In this document: positions 18,926 through 28,364 of the stretch, one piece after another | Position numbering within the stretch: the stretch's first letter is position 1 | How the letters are laid out: each line of letters starts with the position of its first letter | Source: Aquisalimonas lutea | Lineage (GTDB): Bacteria; Pseudomonadota; Gammaproteobacteria; Nitrococcales; Aquisalimonadaceae | Length of the DNA: 64,000 bases | Direction of reading: 5' to 3' | NCBI RefSeq assembly: GCF_030409225.1 | Contig: NZ_JAUFPK010000001.1 | Location: 802,191 to 866,190 of the forward strand | Program-made: the position numbers and the translations under genes | The notes under the pieces: generated by a model | What the model was told of the DNA's origin: nothing | What the model saw: only the letters and a program-made list of their open reading frames with translations | Databases searched by the model: none

Positions 18926-20806
18926 ATGGGCGAGTGGACCATCCAGCAGGCGCGGGAGCTGTACAACACCGCGCACTGGGGCAGCGGCTATTTCGACATC
19001 GACGACGGCGGCCATGTCGTCGTCCATCCCCGCGGTACGTCCCACGGCCCGGGCATCGACCTGGCCGGCCTGGCGGACCAGGTGCAGGCGGCCGGGCTGT
19101 CCCTGCCCGTGCTGGTGCGCTTCGTGGACATCCTCCATGACCGGGTCGAGCGCCTGTGCGATGCCTTCCGCTCCGCCATGGACGCGGATGCCTATCAGGG
19201 CCGCTACACGGCCGTGTACCCGATCAAGGTCAACCAGCAGCGCCGCGTGGTGGAGGAGATCCTGGCCCGGGGCGGCGAGCGCGTCGGCCTGGAGGCCGGC
19301 AGCAAGCCCGAGCTCATGGCCGTGCTTGCCCTGGCACCGCCCGGCGGCACGGTCATCTGCAACGGCTACAAGGATCGCGAGTACGTGCGCCTGGCCCTGC
19401 TGGGCCAGCAGCTGGGCCTGGACGTGCGCATCGTGCTGGAGAAGCACAGCGAGGTGGAGCTGGTCCTGGCCGAGGCCCGGCGGCTGGGCCTGACCCCGCG
19501 GCTGGGGATGCGGGTGCGGCTCGCCTCCATCGGCGCCGGCAAGTGGCAGAACACCGGCGGCGAGAAGTCCAAGTTCGGGCTCAGCGCCTCCCAGGCCCTG
19601 GCCGTCGTCGAGCGCCTGCGCGAGGCCGGCATGAGCCATGCCATGGAGCTGCTGCACTTCCACCTGGGCTCGCAGATCCCCAACGTCCGGGATATCCGCC
19701 GGGGCCTGCGGGAGGCCGCCCGCTACTACGCGGAGCTGCGCGCCATGGGCATCCCGGTGACCACCGTGGACGTGGGCGGCGGCCTGGGCGTGGACTACGA
19801 GGGCACCCGCTCGCGCAACTTCTGCTCCATGAACTACAGCCTCTCCGAGTACGCCGGCAACGTGGTGCACGCGCTCACGGAGATCTGCACGGAGCACGAC
19901 CTGCCCCACCCCGACATCATCTCGGAGTCCGGCCGCGCCCTCACGGCCCATCACGCGGTGCTGCTCACCAACGTCATCGACCGGGATCGCCTGGAGCCGA
20001 CGCAAGCGGACGCGCCGGGCGCCGACGCCCCGCAGATCCTGCGTGATCTCTGGCGCAGCCTGGACGGCGGGTCCGGGCGCTCCCCGGTGGAGCGCTACCA
20101 CGATGCCGTCAACGGCCTCCAGGAGGCCCAGGCCATGTATACCCACGGCGTGCTGAACCTCCAGCAGCGCGCCCGGGCGGAGGAGCTCTACACCGCCATC
20201 TGCCGGGAGGTGCGGGGGCAGCTCGATCCGGCGGTGCGCAACCACCGCGAAGTGCTGGACGATCTCAACGAGAAGCTCGCCGACAAGCTCTTCTGCAACC
20301 TGTCGATCTTCCAGTCCATGCCCGACGTGTGGGCCATCGACCAGATCTTCCCGGTGCTGCCGCTGTCCGGTCTCGATCGCCGGCCGACCGCCCGCGCCGT
20401 CCTCCAGGACCTGACCTGCGACTCCGACGGCAGCGTCCACTACTACGTCGACGGCCAGGGGGTGGAGAGTACGCTGCCGCTGCCGCCGTTCCGGCCCGGC
20501 GAGCCGTACCGGCTGGGCATCTTCCTGGTCGGCGCCTATCAGGAGATCCTCGGTGATATGCATAATCTGTTCGGCGACACCGCCGCCATCAACGTGCACC
20601 GCGAAGGCGACGGCTACCGGCTCAGCGACCCGGTGCCCGGCGATACGGTCGCGGACGTGCTGCGCTACGTGCATTTCGACCGCGACCGGCTCATGACCGC
20701 CTACCGCGAGCGGGTCGCGGCCGCCGGCCTGGATGCGGCGCAGCGGCAGGAGTGCCTGACGCTGCTGGAGGCGGGGCTGGCCGGCTACACCTATCTTGAA
20801 GACTGA
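18926..20806 (+). CDS. speA: Biosynthetic arginine decarboxylase
   Basis: A 626-residue fold-III PLP enzyme that converts arginine to agmatine, the entry to putrescine. Landmarks are YPIKVNQQRRVVEEIL with the PLP lysine, VGLEAGSKPELMAVLAL, LLHFHLGSQIPNVRDI, VDVGGGLGVDYEG, and the C-terminal PVLPLSGLDRRPT and DITCD-like segments. The ATG at 18926 gives the standard N-terminus (TIQQARELYNTAHWG). No agmatinase or agmatine deiminase is in the window, so the later step to putrescine must be encoded elsewhere. Confidence 0.95.
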   Translation: MGEWTIQQARELYNTAHWGSGYFDIDDGGHVVVHPRGTSHGPGIDLAGLADQVQAAGLSLPVLVRFVDILHDRVERLCDAFRSAMDADAYQGRYTAVYPIKVNQQRRVVEEILARGGERVGLEAGSKPELMAVLALAPPGGTVICNGYKDREYVRLALLGQQLGLDVRIVLEKHSEVELVLAEARRLGLTPRLGMRVRLASIGAGKWQNTGGEKSKFGLSASQALAVVERLREAGMSHAMELLHFHLGSQIPNVRDIRRGLREAARYYAELRAMGIPVTTVDVGGGLGVDYEGTRSRNFCSMNYSLSEYAGNVVHALTEICTEHDLPHPDIISESGRALTAHHAVLLTNVIDRDRLEPTQADAPGADAPQILRDLWRSLDGGSGRSPVERYHDAVNGLQEAQAMYTHGVLNLQQRARAEELYTAICREVRGQLDPAVRNHREVLDDLNEKLADKLFCNLSIFQSMPDVWAIDQIFPVLPLSGLDRRPTARAVLQDLTCDSDGSVHYYVDGQGVESTLPLPPFRPGEPYRLGIFLVGAYQEILGDMHNLFGDTAAINVHREGDGYRLSDPVPGDTVADVLRYVHFDRDRLMTAYRERVAAAGLDAAQRQECLTLLEAGLAGYTYLED

Positions 20807-20851
20807 TCCGCCGCCGGGTGCGGCGCAACGAAACGAAAGGAGGGAGCAGGC

Positions 20852-21736
20852 ATGAATGTCGGCGTCATCGGAATGGGTGCCATGGGCACGGGCATGGCGA
20901 GAAACCTGCACAAGGCCGGCCTGCTGCAGGCGGTGTGGAACCGGACCCCGGACAAGGCGCAGGCCATCGCCGGGGAGCTGGGTGTCGAGGCGGCCGCGGA
21001 CCCGGCGGCCCTGGCGAGCGCTTGCGACGTGATCGTCACCTGTGTCTCCCGGGACGAGGACGTGCTCGCGGTCATGGACGCCATGGCCTCCGGGCTGGCG
21101 TCGGGCAAGACCGTGGTGGACACCTCCACCATCGCCGTGGACACCGCCAAGCAGGCGGCCGCGAAGCTGGCCACCTCCGGCGTGGAGTTCCTGGATGCGC
21201 CGGTCTCCGGCGGCAAGGAGGGGGCCCAGAACGGCCAGCTGGTGTTCATGGTGGGCGGCGATGCGGACGTGTTCCAGCGCCTGCAGCCGGCCTTCGACGC
21301 CATGGGCAAGAGCGCGACGCACATGGGCGAGGTCGGCTCCGGGCAGGCGACCAAGGCCGTCAACCAGATCATGGTCGCCGGCATCAACCAGGCGGTCACC
21401 GAGGCCCTGGCCTTCGGCCAGACCTCCGGGCTCGACATGGACAAGGTCATCGAGGTGGTCAGCGGCGGCGCCGCCGGCAACTGGTTCCTGCAGATGCGCG
21501 GGCCGACCATGGTCAACGATACCTTCGAGCCGGGCTTCAAGCTGGGCCTCCACCACAAGGACCTGACCATCTGCCGGCAGATGCTCGACAACATGGGCGT
21601 CGCCCTGCCGGTGGTGGAGATGACCCTCAAGCACTACGAGCGCCTGATGGAGGCCGGCTACGGCGAGGAAGACATCTCCGCGCTGTACCGCGACAAGCGC
21701 GAGCTGTTCCGTACCGGCAACAAGCGCTCCCTGTAG
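20852..21736 (+). CDS. NAD(P)-dependent beta-hydroxyacid dehydrogenase
   Basis: Member of the 3-hydroxyisobutyrate / tartronate-semialdehyde reductase family, 294 residues. The N-terminal Rossmann motif is GVIGMGAMGTGMARNL, substrate binding is DAPVSGGKEGAQNGQL, and the catalytic lysine lies in GSGQATKAVNQIM. It ends with a KDLTICRQM segment. Substrate specificity cannot be read from the sequence, and glyoxylate/succinic semialdehyde reductase is one alternative. A strong AAAGGAGGGAG precedes the ATG. It follows speA by 45 bases. Confidence 0.88.
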   Translation: MNVGVIGMGAMGTGMARNLHKAGLLQAVWNRTPDKAQAIAGELGVEAAADPAALASACDVIVTCVSRDEDVLAVMDAMASGLASGKTVVDTSTIAVDTAKQAAAKLATSGVEFLDAPVSGGKEGAQNGQLVFMVGGDADVFQRLQPAFDAMGKSATHMGEVGSGQATKAVNQIMVAGINQAVTEALAFGQTSGLDMDKVIEVVSGGAAGNWFLQMRGPTMVNDTFEPGFKLGLHHKDLTICRQMLDNMGVALPVVEMTLKHYERLMEAGYGEEDISALYRDKRELFRTGNKRSL

Positions 21737-21825
21737 GCCGCCGGGCGGAGGAAGCGGCCGGGGTCCCCGTCGGAATCCCGGTCCTGCGCCCGGCGGCTAC
21801 GTCCCCGATCAACCCGGAGGCCGCC

Positions 21826-22263
21826 ATGGCTGAAGACGGCTCCATCGACCCACGGTTCGAGACCTTCGAGCCCATCAATGACCTGGAGCGCGGGCTGGTC
21901 GCCGCGCAGGAAGGCGAGACGGACAGCCTGTCCTTCCTGGAGCAGCTGGCCCGGGCGCAGGTGGCCCTGCTGGTGGACCAGGAGTTCGCCGATACCGAGC
22001 ACCCGGAAGGGGTGCGTCCGCTGGTTCTGGAGGGAGCGGCCGGCGAGGGGCTCCTGGCGGTATTCACCGCGCCTGCCCGGGGCTACCCCATGACCGAGCA
22101 GAATCCCGCGTTCGCCTTCGCCGTGGAGGTGTCCTTCGCCTGGGCCGTGCACGCCACCTGGGCGGGCATGGGGATCGTGGTGAACCCGGGCTGGGGCGTC
22201 GGCCTGACGCTTCCGCCGGAGTCCGTGCAGCGCATGAAGGGCGACGCGGCGCCGCCGTCCTGA
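21826..22263 (+). CDS. SseB-family protein
   Basis: Small soluble protein of 145 residues with no signal peptide. The segment FTAPARGYPM followed by WAGMGIVVNPGWGVGLTLPPESVQRM matches the SseB N-terminal domain pattern (a G-x-G/N-P-G core then LPP). The family has no firm biochemical role. The ATG is preceded by GGAGG at 21816-21820. It converges on the SPOR-protein gene with about 20 bases between stops. Confidence 0.75.
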   Translation: MAEDGSIDPRFETFEPINDLERGLVAAQEGETDSLSFLEQLARAQVALLVDQEFADTEHPEGVRPLVLEGAAGEGLLAVFTAPARGYPMTEQNPAFAFAVEVSFAWAVHATWAGMGIVVNPGWGVGLTLPPESVQRMKGDAAPPS

Positions 22264-22283
22264 CCCCGGACGGGACACTAGGC

Positions 22284-22925
22284 TCAGCCGCGCAGCCGCA
22301 GCAGGATGCTGTCGACGTCCTCGTCCTGCAGCCGGTCGCGCACCGAGTCGACGCGCTCGCGGTCGGCGAACGGGCCGACGCGGACCCGGTGCCAGGTCTC
22401 GCCGCCGTCGACCTCCACGCTCTGGATCTCGGCCTGGACGCCGATCAGGGCGAGCCGGGCCTTGAGCCGGTCGGCATCCTCGTGGGTGCGGAACGATCCG
22501 GCCTGGACCATGTAGCGTGCGCCATCGTCGCCCGGTGTCCCGGCCTCGGCCGGTGCATCCGTCGGCTCCGGTGCCGTGGTTGCCTCCGGCATCGCGCCGG
22601 CGGCCTCGGGCGTGCCCCCGCCCCCGCCTTCGGACTCCTCGGGGACGACCACCTCCATCTCCGAGAGGAGCTCGTAGAACTCGAATCGCGGCTGATCGTC
22701 CCGGCCGCCGCGGTCTCCCGTCTCGCGCGGCTGCTCCCCGGCCTGGCCTGCGGGCGTGACGCCGGTGAGGCCGCCGTCGTTGGCGTGATGGAGGTGAACC
22801 AGGAGTGCCACGAACAGGCCCGGGATCAGCCCGCTGAGGAACAGCACCCAGGCGCCGGGGCGCTGGTTGCTGGCCTTGCGGGACTGTGGCTTGCGCCGGG
22901 CACCGGTGCGCTTGCTGTTGGCCAT
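22284..22925 (-). CDS. ftsN: FtsN-like SPOR-domain cell division protein
   Basis: A 213-residue single-pass inner-membrane protein. It has a basic cytoplasmic N-terminus (KRTGARRKPQSRK), one membrane helix (about 26-44), the short conserved FEFYELLSEMEVVVPE motif, a Pro/Glu/Thr-rich linker, and a C-terminal SPOR domain (YMVQAGSFRTHEDADRLKARL to the end) that binds denuded peptidoglycan at the septum. It lies 15 bases after argS, the usual gammaproteobacterial arrangement. Overall sequence similarity to E. coli FtsN is expected to be low. Confidence 0.88.
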   Translation of the reverse strand: MANSKRTGARRKPQSRKASNQRPGAWVLFLSGLIPGLFVALLVHLHHANDGGLTGVTPAGQAGEQPRETGDRGGRDDQPRFEFYELLSEMEVVVPEESEGGGGGTPEAAGAMPEATTAPEPTDAPAEAGTPGDDGARYMVQAGSFRTHEDADRLKARLALIGVQAEIQSVEVDGGETWHRVRVGPFADRERVDSVRDRLQDEDVDSILLRLRG

Positions 22926-22940
22926 GGGGATTCCTGTCCG

Positions 22941-24701
22941 TTACATGGCTTCCGGGGCGGAGACGCCCAGAAGCCCGAGTCCGTTGCGAATCACCTGCCG
23001 TGCGGCGAGAACGAGGTTCAGGCGCGCGTCGCGCAGATCCGGATCCTCGACCAGGAACTGGTGCGCGTTGTAGTAGGTATGCACGTGGCTGGCCAGCTCC
23101 CGGAGGTAGTGGGCGAGCTGGTGCGGCTCCCGTGCCCGGGCGGCGAGCTCGATGAGCTCCGGGTAGCGGCCGATGGCGCTGACCAGCTCCGTCTCGTGGG
23201 ACTCCGTGAGCCGGGTCAGGTGCCGGTCGCCATTGTCGGGATCGTGACTCAGCCCCTTCTCGCGCATCTGCACCAGGACGCTGCAGATGCGGGCGTGGGC
23301 GTACTGGATGTAGTACACCGGATTGTCGCTGGATTCCGACTTGGCCAGTTCCAGATCGAAATCCAGATGCTGCTCCGGCTTGCGCATGACGTAGAAGAAG
23401 CGCGCCGCGTCCGCGCCCACGTCCTCGCGCAGCTCCCGCAGGGTGACGAACTGCCCGGAGCGCGTGGACATCGGCATGCGCTCGCTGCCCCGGTAGAGAA
23501 TGGCGAACTGCACCAGGCGGATGTCGAGCTGCTCCGGATCGCGGTCCAGGGCGCGGAGCGCGGCGTGGACCCGCGGGACGTAGCCGTGGTGGTCGGCGCC
23601 CCAGACGTCGATGCAGTGCCCGTAGCCGCGCTCGAGCTTGTCCAGGTGGTAGGCGATGTCCGAGGCGAAGTACGTGGTCGCCCCGTTGTCCCGGCGGACC
23701 ACGCGGTCCTTCTCGTCGCCGAATGCGCTGGAGCGGAACCATACGGCCCCGTCCGCCTCGTAGAGATGGCCGGCCTCGTCCAGCCGTTCCAGGGCCCGTT
23801 CCACGGCGCCGGTGTCGGTGAGCGAGCGCTCCGAGAACCACTCGTCGTAGGTGACGCCGAAGGCGGCGAGGTCGTCGCGGATGTCTTCCAGCACCGTGTC
23901 CAGGGCGAGCTGGAACACGCCGGCGAAGGCCTCCGGCCCCAGCAGCGTCTTGCACCGGGTCACCAGGGTGTCGATGTACTCTTCCTTGTCGCCGCCCTCC
24001 GAGCCGTCCAGGGGCAGCTCGGCCATGACCACCTCGGCCGGCTGCAGCAGCGTATCGCCCTTCTCCCCGGCGAGCTTCCGGGCGATCCCGCGGACGTAGT
24101 CGCCGCGGTAGGCGTTGTCCGGCAGGCGCAGGGACTCGCCCTGGTGCTCCAGGTACCGCAGCCATACGCTGGTGGCCAGGATGTCCATCTGGCGGCCGGC
24201 GTCGTTGACGTAGTACTCCCGGTGGACGTCGTAGCCGGCGGCGGCCAGCAGGCTGGCCAGCGCCCCGCCGAAGGCGGCTCCGCGCCCGTGGCCCACGTGC
24301 AGCGGCCCGGTGGGATTGGCGGAGACGAACTCCAGGTTGATCCGCTGCCCCGCGCCCAGCTTGCTGCGGCCGTAGGCCGCGCCCTCGGCCAGGGCATCGC
24401 GCACGGCAGCGTACGCCGCCTCCTGGGTGATCTCGAAGTTGATGAACCCCGGACCGGCGATGGTGATCCCGGCGACGCCGGGATCGTCCGGCAGGGCGGC
24501 GACCAGGCGCTCGGCCAGCTCCCGGGGCTTCATGCCGGCCTGCTTGGCCAGGACCATGGCGGTGTTCACGGCATAGTCGCCGTGACCCTTGTCGCGGGCA
24601 CGCTCAACCTGGATCTCCACCTGCGTGTCGGCGGGCAGTGTACCGTCGCGGCCGAGCTGGTCCACGGCGCGGGCGACAAGGCTGCGAAGTTTCTCTTTCA
24701 T
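22941..24701 (-). CDS. argS: Arginyl-tRNA synthetase
   Basis: Class-I aminoacyl-tRNA synthetase of 586 residues, normal length. Features are the N-terminal Arg-S additional domain, the HIGH-type motif in [18 protein letters not shown], the [12 protein letters not shown] segment, the KMSK-equivalent [11 protein letters not shown], and a C-terminal DALR anticodon-binding domain. It is upstream of ftsN on the minus strand. In many gammaproteobacteria it directly follows priA, but here a thioesterase-TetR module lies between them. Confidence 0.97.
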   Translation of the reverse strand: MKEKLRSLVARAVDQLGRDGTLPADTQVEIQVERARDKGHGDYAVNTAMVLAKQAGMKPRELAERLVAALPDDPGVAGITIAGPGFINFEITQEAAYAAVRDALAEGAAYGRSKLGAGQRINLEFVSANPTGPLHVGHGRGAAFGGALASLLAAAGYDVHREYYVNDAGRQMDILATSVWLRYLEHQGESLRLPDNAYRGDYVRGIARKLAGEKGDTLLQPAEVVMAELPLDGSEGGDKEEYIDTLVTRCKTLLGPEAFAGVFQLALDTVLEDIRDDLAAFGVTYDEWFSERSLTDTGAVERALERLDEAGHLYEADGAVWFRSSAFGDEKDRVVRRDNGATTYFASDIAYHLDKLERGYGHCIDVWGADHHGYVPRVHAALRALDRDPEQLDIRLVQFAILYRGSERMPMSTRSGQFVTLRELREDVGADAARFFYVMRKPEQHLDFDLELAKSESSDNPVYYIQYAHARICSVLVQMREKGLSHDPDNGDRHLTRLTESHETELVSAIGRYPELIELAARAREPHQLAHYLRELASHVHTYYNAHQFLVEDPDLRDARLNLVLAARQVIRNGLGLLGVSAPEAM

Positions 24702-24836
24702 GGGTCGTGAACGGGCCGTCGGTCAGGGTGTGGGCGCGTATTATCCCGGTTCGCGGCCTTGCCCACAAATCGGCGTGGCCGGTCCCGGGATCAGCCGGCA
24801 GCAATCGGCGCCGTAATGCGGGTTCGGCTGTCCGGC

Positions 24837-25445
24837 TCAGTTGGACTCGAGGCGGTGCCGGATGGATTCTGCCGCCAGCAGCAGCGGCTCGCGGGATTGC
24901 AGGGCGCGGGCCAGAATCGTCGCGCCTTCCAGATTCGCAACGATGGAATCGGCGGTTTCTTCGGGGCGCTGCATGTCATCAAGCGCCAGTATCGTGGCGA
25001 TCTCCCGCCGGATCCGCCGGTACGCATGGGCGAGCGCATCGGCGAGTGCCGTGTCTTCCGGGGAAGTCCCCTGCGTCAGCGCGGCGAGGAGCGAGCCTTC
25101 AGTCCAGTTCGATGCTTCCAGCCATGCCGCGGTTGCCGTGGCGATACCAGCGAAGATATCGGCTGCGGGATGGCCGGAGTGTCTCGCCTTGTGCAGTCCG
25201 TTGACGACCTCGCCGGTGACCCAGTCGATGCACCGGCAAGCGAGCTCCGGCTTGCCGCCCGGGAACTGATAGTAGAGGGAGCCGCGAGGTGTTTGTGCGG
25301 CTTCCAGGATCTCGGTGATACCGACGGCGTGGTAGCCGCGTCGCTGAAACAGGGCTGTTGCGCCGCGAATCAGTCGTTGTCGGGGTGCGGCCGATTCGGG
25401 GTCGGGAAAGGATTGTCGCGATGCGGCGGACGTCAGCGCGAACAT
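24837..25445 (-). CDS. TetR-family transcriptional repressor (LmrA/YxaF type)
   Basis: About 202 residues. The N-terminal helix-turn-helix reads RLIRGATALFQRRGYHAVGITEIL, then PRGSLYYQFPGGKPELA, whose FPGGK pattern is typical of the LmrA/YxaF branch. The C-terminal ligand-binding domain is unassigned. I prefer the ATG at 25445, since the GTG at 25484 adds only 13 unconserved residues. It lies 67 bases downstream of the thioesterase gene, and the large palindrome ahead of that gene is its probable operator. Confidence 0.88.
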   Translation of the reverse strand: MFALTSAASRQSFPDPESAAPRQRLIRGATALFQRRGYHAVGITEILEAAQTPRGSLYYQFPGGKPELACRCIDWVTGEVVNGLHKARHSGHPAADIFAGIATATAAWLEASNWTEGSLLAALTQGTSPEDTALADALAHAYRRIRREIATILALDDMQRPEETADSIVANLEGATILARALQSREPLLLAAESIRHRLESN

Positions 25446-25512
25446 GCCATGGACCGTTCCGCGACGTGCCAGTGGTGGATGCACCGATCATGGTGAGCGC
25501 GGGCAAGGGCGT

Positions 25513-25950
25513 TCATGCGGCGCTCCCTTCGCTGACAACGGAGATCGATGCCAGTGCCACCGCCGTGAGCTTCGGGTCGCCGGCGTCCCGCTCCGCGAAG
25601 ACCCTTGCCTCCACGGAGACATGGCGCTTGCCGGCCTTGATGACGTTGCCGGCGACACGGAGCCTCGATGCGGAGGTCGGCGCCAGCAACTGGAGTGTAT
25701 AGGAGTTCGTGACCACGTCCCCCGCGATGGAGGCGGCAGCCCATGCACAGGCGTTGTCGGCGAGCGCGCCGATGACGCCGCCATGGACGAAGCCGTGATG
25801 CTGCAGCATTTCCGCACGGACCGGCAGCTCGACCTCGACCTGCCCGTTGCCGGCCGCAACCAGGCGCGCTCCCAGCCACTGATTGTATCCGCTGGTGAGC
25901 GCGACCTGCCGGAGCAGTTCCTCGACCTCTTCGTCCGCGAAGCTGTGCAT
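25513..25950 (-). CDS. PaaI-family hotdog thioesterase
   Basis: A 145-residue single hotdog-fold protein, expected to hydrolyse acyl-CoA (the family prefers aryl or short acyl groups). The fold's catalytic segment is HHGFVHGGVIGALADNACAWAA, and the C-terminal half has TNSYTLQLLAPT and KRHVSVEARVFAE. The ATG at 25950 follows GGAGGTGA with ideal spacing, whereas 25962 lies inside the operator arm. It probably forms an autoregulated operon with the downstream TetR gene. Confidence 0.88.
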   Translation of the reverse strand: MHSFADEEVEELLRQVALTSGYNQWLGARLVAAGNGQVEVELPVRAEMLQHHGFVHGGVIGALADNACAWAAASIAGDVVTNSYTLQLLAPTSASRLRVAGNVIKAGKRHVSVEARVFAERDAGDPKLTAVALASISVVSEGSAA

Positions 25951-25958
25951 GGTCACCT

Positions 25959-26002
25959 CCATTAGATTGTTCAGTCTAAATTTAGACTGAACAATCTAAT
26001 GG
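25959..26002. promoter_or_regulatory. 44-bp perfect palindrome: double TetR operator
   Basis: Bases 25959-25980 are the exact reverse complement of 25981-26002. Each arm also contains its own 16-bp quasi-palindrome of the form TAGAYTGWWCARTCTA (25963-25978 and 25983-25998), centred 20 bp apart, which suits two TetR dimers on neighbouring turns. Such TAGA...TCTA sites are known for TetR relatives such as NemR. The site abuts the ribosome binding site of the thioesterase-TetR operon, so binding should block transcription there. The repressor assignment is inferred from position. Confidence 0.8.
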
Positions 26003-26095
26003 AGCAACCCTCAATGATCCGGGAAGTCGTTCTCGGGAACGCCCTGGCATCCGGGGCCGAGGCGCAGGGGGCCGGAATCCCGTCGTGGCGCGGGG

Positions 26096-28285
26096 CTACA
26101 GCATGTCCTGGGGATCGACATCCACGGACCAGCGCACGCGCCGCGCTCCCGGCAGTTCGGCGGCGCGCGGCACCAGCGCGCGGAGGAGCCTGTGCAGGGG
26201 GGCGCGGTGGGTGGCCTGGACCAGGAGCTGGGCCCGGTAGCGGCCGGCCCGGCGCTCCATGGGGGCGGGGACGGGTCCCATCAGCAGCACGTCGCCGGAG
26301 GCCATGTCGGTCCCTGCGCGGCGGACCTGCTCCAGGAACGCGCGCGGCGGGTCCTGGTCCACCGCCTCGGCGCGGATCAGGGCCAGGTGGCTGTACGGCG
26401 GCAGGGCGGCTTCCCGGCGCTGGGTGAGGAGGCTGCGGGCGAACCGGCCGTAGCCTTCCCGCAGGAGCGTGTCCAGCAGCGGATGCTCCGGGTGGTGCGT
26501 CTGGATGAGCACCTCGCCGGGACGCTCGCGGCGGCCGGCGCGGCCGGCCACCTGGGTGATGAGCTGGGCCATGCGCTCCGGTGCCCGGAAGTCGGCACCG
26601 AACAGGCCGTGGTCGCAGTCCAGGATGGCCACCATGCTGATATCCGGCAGATCATGGCCCTTGGCCAGCATCTGCGTGCCCAGGAGGATGCGCCCCTCCC
26701 CCTGCCGCGCCTGGTCGAGCAGCTCGTCCATGGCCCCTTTCCGCCGCGTGCTGTCCCGGTCGATGCGGATGACGCCGGTGTCGGGAAAGCGTTCGCCGAG
26801 GGACTGCTCCAGCTTCTCCGTGCCCTGGCCCACGTCCCGGAGGTCGGTGCTGCCGCATTCCTGGCAACGGCGGTCCACCGGGCGTTCGTGGCCGCAGTGA
26901 TGGCAGCGCAGGCGCCGGTCCGCCTGGTGCCAGGTGAGCCGGGCATCGCAGCGGGGACAGCCGGCGATCCAGCCGCAGTCGTGGCACAACAGCACCGGTG
27001 CGTAGCCGCGCCGGTTGAGGAACAGCAGGACCTGGCCGCCCGCGTCCAGGTGGGCTCGCATGCGTTCCTGGACCGGGCGGGAGACCCCGGCGTCCAGCGG
27101 CTGGCCGCGGATGTCCAGCAGTTCCAGGCGCGGCGGCTGCGCCGCTCCCGCGCGACGGGGCAGGCTCAGCAGCCGGTAGCGCTCCGCGAGAGCGTTGCAG
27201 AGGCTCTCCAGCGACGGCGTCGCCGAGCCGAGCACCAGCGGGATGCCCAGGTTGCGGGCGCGCACCGCCGCCAGGTCGCGGGCGTGGTAGCGAAACCCCT
27301 CCTGCTGCTTGAGGGATGCGTCGTGCTCCTCGTCCACGACGATCAGGCCCGGTCGCGCCAGGGGCGTGAACAGCGCCGAGCGCGTTCCGATGACGGCCTC
27401 CGCCTCGCCGTCGGCGGCGGCCAGCCAGGCGTCCTGGCGTTCGCCGTCGGCCAGCCCCGAGTGGAGCACGGCGACCCGCCCGGGAACACGGGCGTTGAAG
27501 CGCTCGATGAGCTGGGGCGTAAGCCCGATCTCGGGCACCAGCACCAGCACCTGCTCGCCGCGCGCCAGTGCCGCGTCCACGGCGGCCAGATAGACCTCCG
27601 TCTTGCCGCTGCCGGTGACCCCCTCCAGGAGATGGGTGGTGAACGTCCCCAGGGAGGCAATGATGGCGTCGGCCGCTTCCTGCTGTGCCTGGTTCAGGGC
27701 CGGTGGCTCGACGACGCGCGTGGGCGCCGGCGCGGCGGGCGCCACCAGGCCGTGGCCGCGGAGGTGGCGCAGCGCCGCCCGCCAGTCGCCGTCCAGGTCC
27801 GCCAGTGCCGCGACCGGCAGGCCGTCAGGGCTCTCGGCGATGCGCTCCAGCACGGCCGCCTGGCGCGGTGCCCGTCGCCGGAGTCGTCCGGTGTCGGTTG
27901 CCCGGCCGTCGTCCGTGAGCTGCCAGTACTCGGGCGGGCGGCGCGTGGGTGCCTGGCCCTTGCGTAGCGGCGCGGGCAGGAAGCCGGCCAGGACCTCACC
28001 CGGCGGGCAGTGATAGTAGTCGGCGGCCCACAGTCCCAGCTCCAGCAGCTCCGCGGGCAGCAGCGGGGCGTCGTCGAGCACCTGCTGCACGCGCCGCAGG
28101 CAGTGATCCGGTATCCGCGACTGTGTTGCGTGTCCCGTGACCACGCCGGTCACGCTCCGCCGCCCGAAGGGGACCCGGACACGGGTTCCCGGCTCGGGCA
28201 GCGGGCCGGGAGAAGCGGGCAGGTAGTCCAGTGTCTGCTCCAGGGGGGCCGGTACGGCCACCTGGATGACGCGGTGATCGGGCAT
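26096..28285 (-). CDS. priA: Primosomal protein N' (replication restart helicase)
   Basis: A 729-residue superfamily-2 3'-5' helicase that recognises stalled forks and reloads DnaB. Visible features are the N-terminal 3'-DNA-binding domain (PAPLEQTLDYLP), Walker A GVTGSGKTEVYLAAV, the DEEHD box, a zinc-binding cysteine array (CHDCGWIAGCPRCDARL to CCHHCG and CQECGS, about residues 430-475), and the motif VI region QVAGRAGR. It is full length. Divergent from the J-domain protein gene across a 375-base region holding DnaA-like boxes. Confidence 0.96.
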   Translation of the reverse strand: MPDHRVIQVAVPAPLEQTLDYLPASPGPLPEPGTRVRVPFGRRSVTGVVTGHATQSRIPDHCLRRVQQVLDDAPLLPAELLELGLWAADYYHCPPGEVLAGFLPAPLRKGQAPTRRPPEYWQLTDDGRATDTGRLRRRAPRQAAVLERIAESPDGLPVAALADLDGDWRAALRHLRGHGLVAPAAPAPTRVVEPPALNQAQQEAADAIIASLGTFTTHLLEGVTGSGKTEVYLAAVDAALARGEQVLVLVPEIGLTPQLIERFNARVPGRVAVLHSGLADGERQDAWLAAADGEAEAVIGTRSALFTPLARPGLIVVDEEHDASLKQQEGFRYHARDLAAVRARNLGIPLVLGSATPSLESLCNALAERYRLLSLPRRAGAAQPPRLELLDIRGQPLDAGVSRPVQERMRAHLDAGGQVLLFLNRRGYAPVLLCHDCGWIAGCPRCDARLTWHQADRRLRCHHCGHERPVDRRCQECGSTDLRDVGQGTEKLEQSLGERFPDTGVIRIDRDSTRRKGAMDELLDQARQGEGRILLGTQMLAKGHDLPDISMVAILDCDHGLFGADFRAPERMAQLITQVAGRAGRRERPGEVLIQTHHPEHPLLDTLLREGYGRFARSLLTQRREAALPPYSHLALIRAEAVDQDPPRAFLEQVRRAGTDMASGDVLLMGPVPAPMERRAGRYRAQLLVQATHRAPLHRLLRALVPRAAELPGARRVRWSVDVDPQDML

Positions 28286-28364
28286 GGGCCGCCTGTCTGC
28301 GTAGTCGGATTCCGTGGTATCGGGAGTCTACCGGTCGGGGGGCGGTTGCGTCGCGTTCCGGATC

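Noticed and set aside
25999-26427. 142-codon plus-strand frame starting in the operator
   Set aside because: Only the first few tens of codons lie outside priA, and the rest is Gly/Pro/Arg-rich antisense of priA. It is treated as a possible remnant, not a gene.
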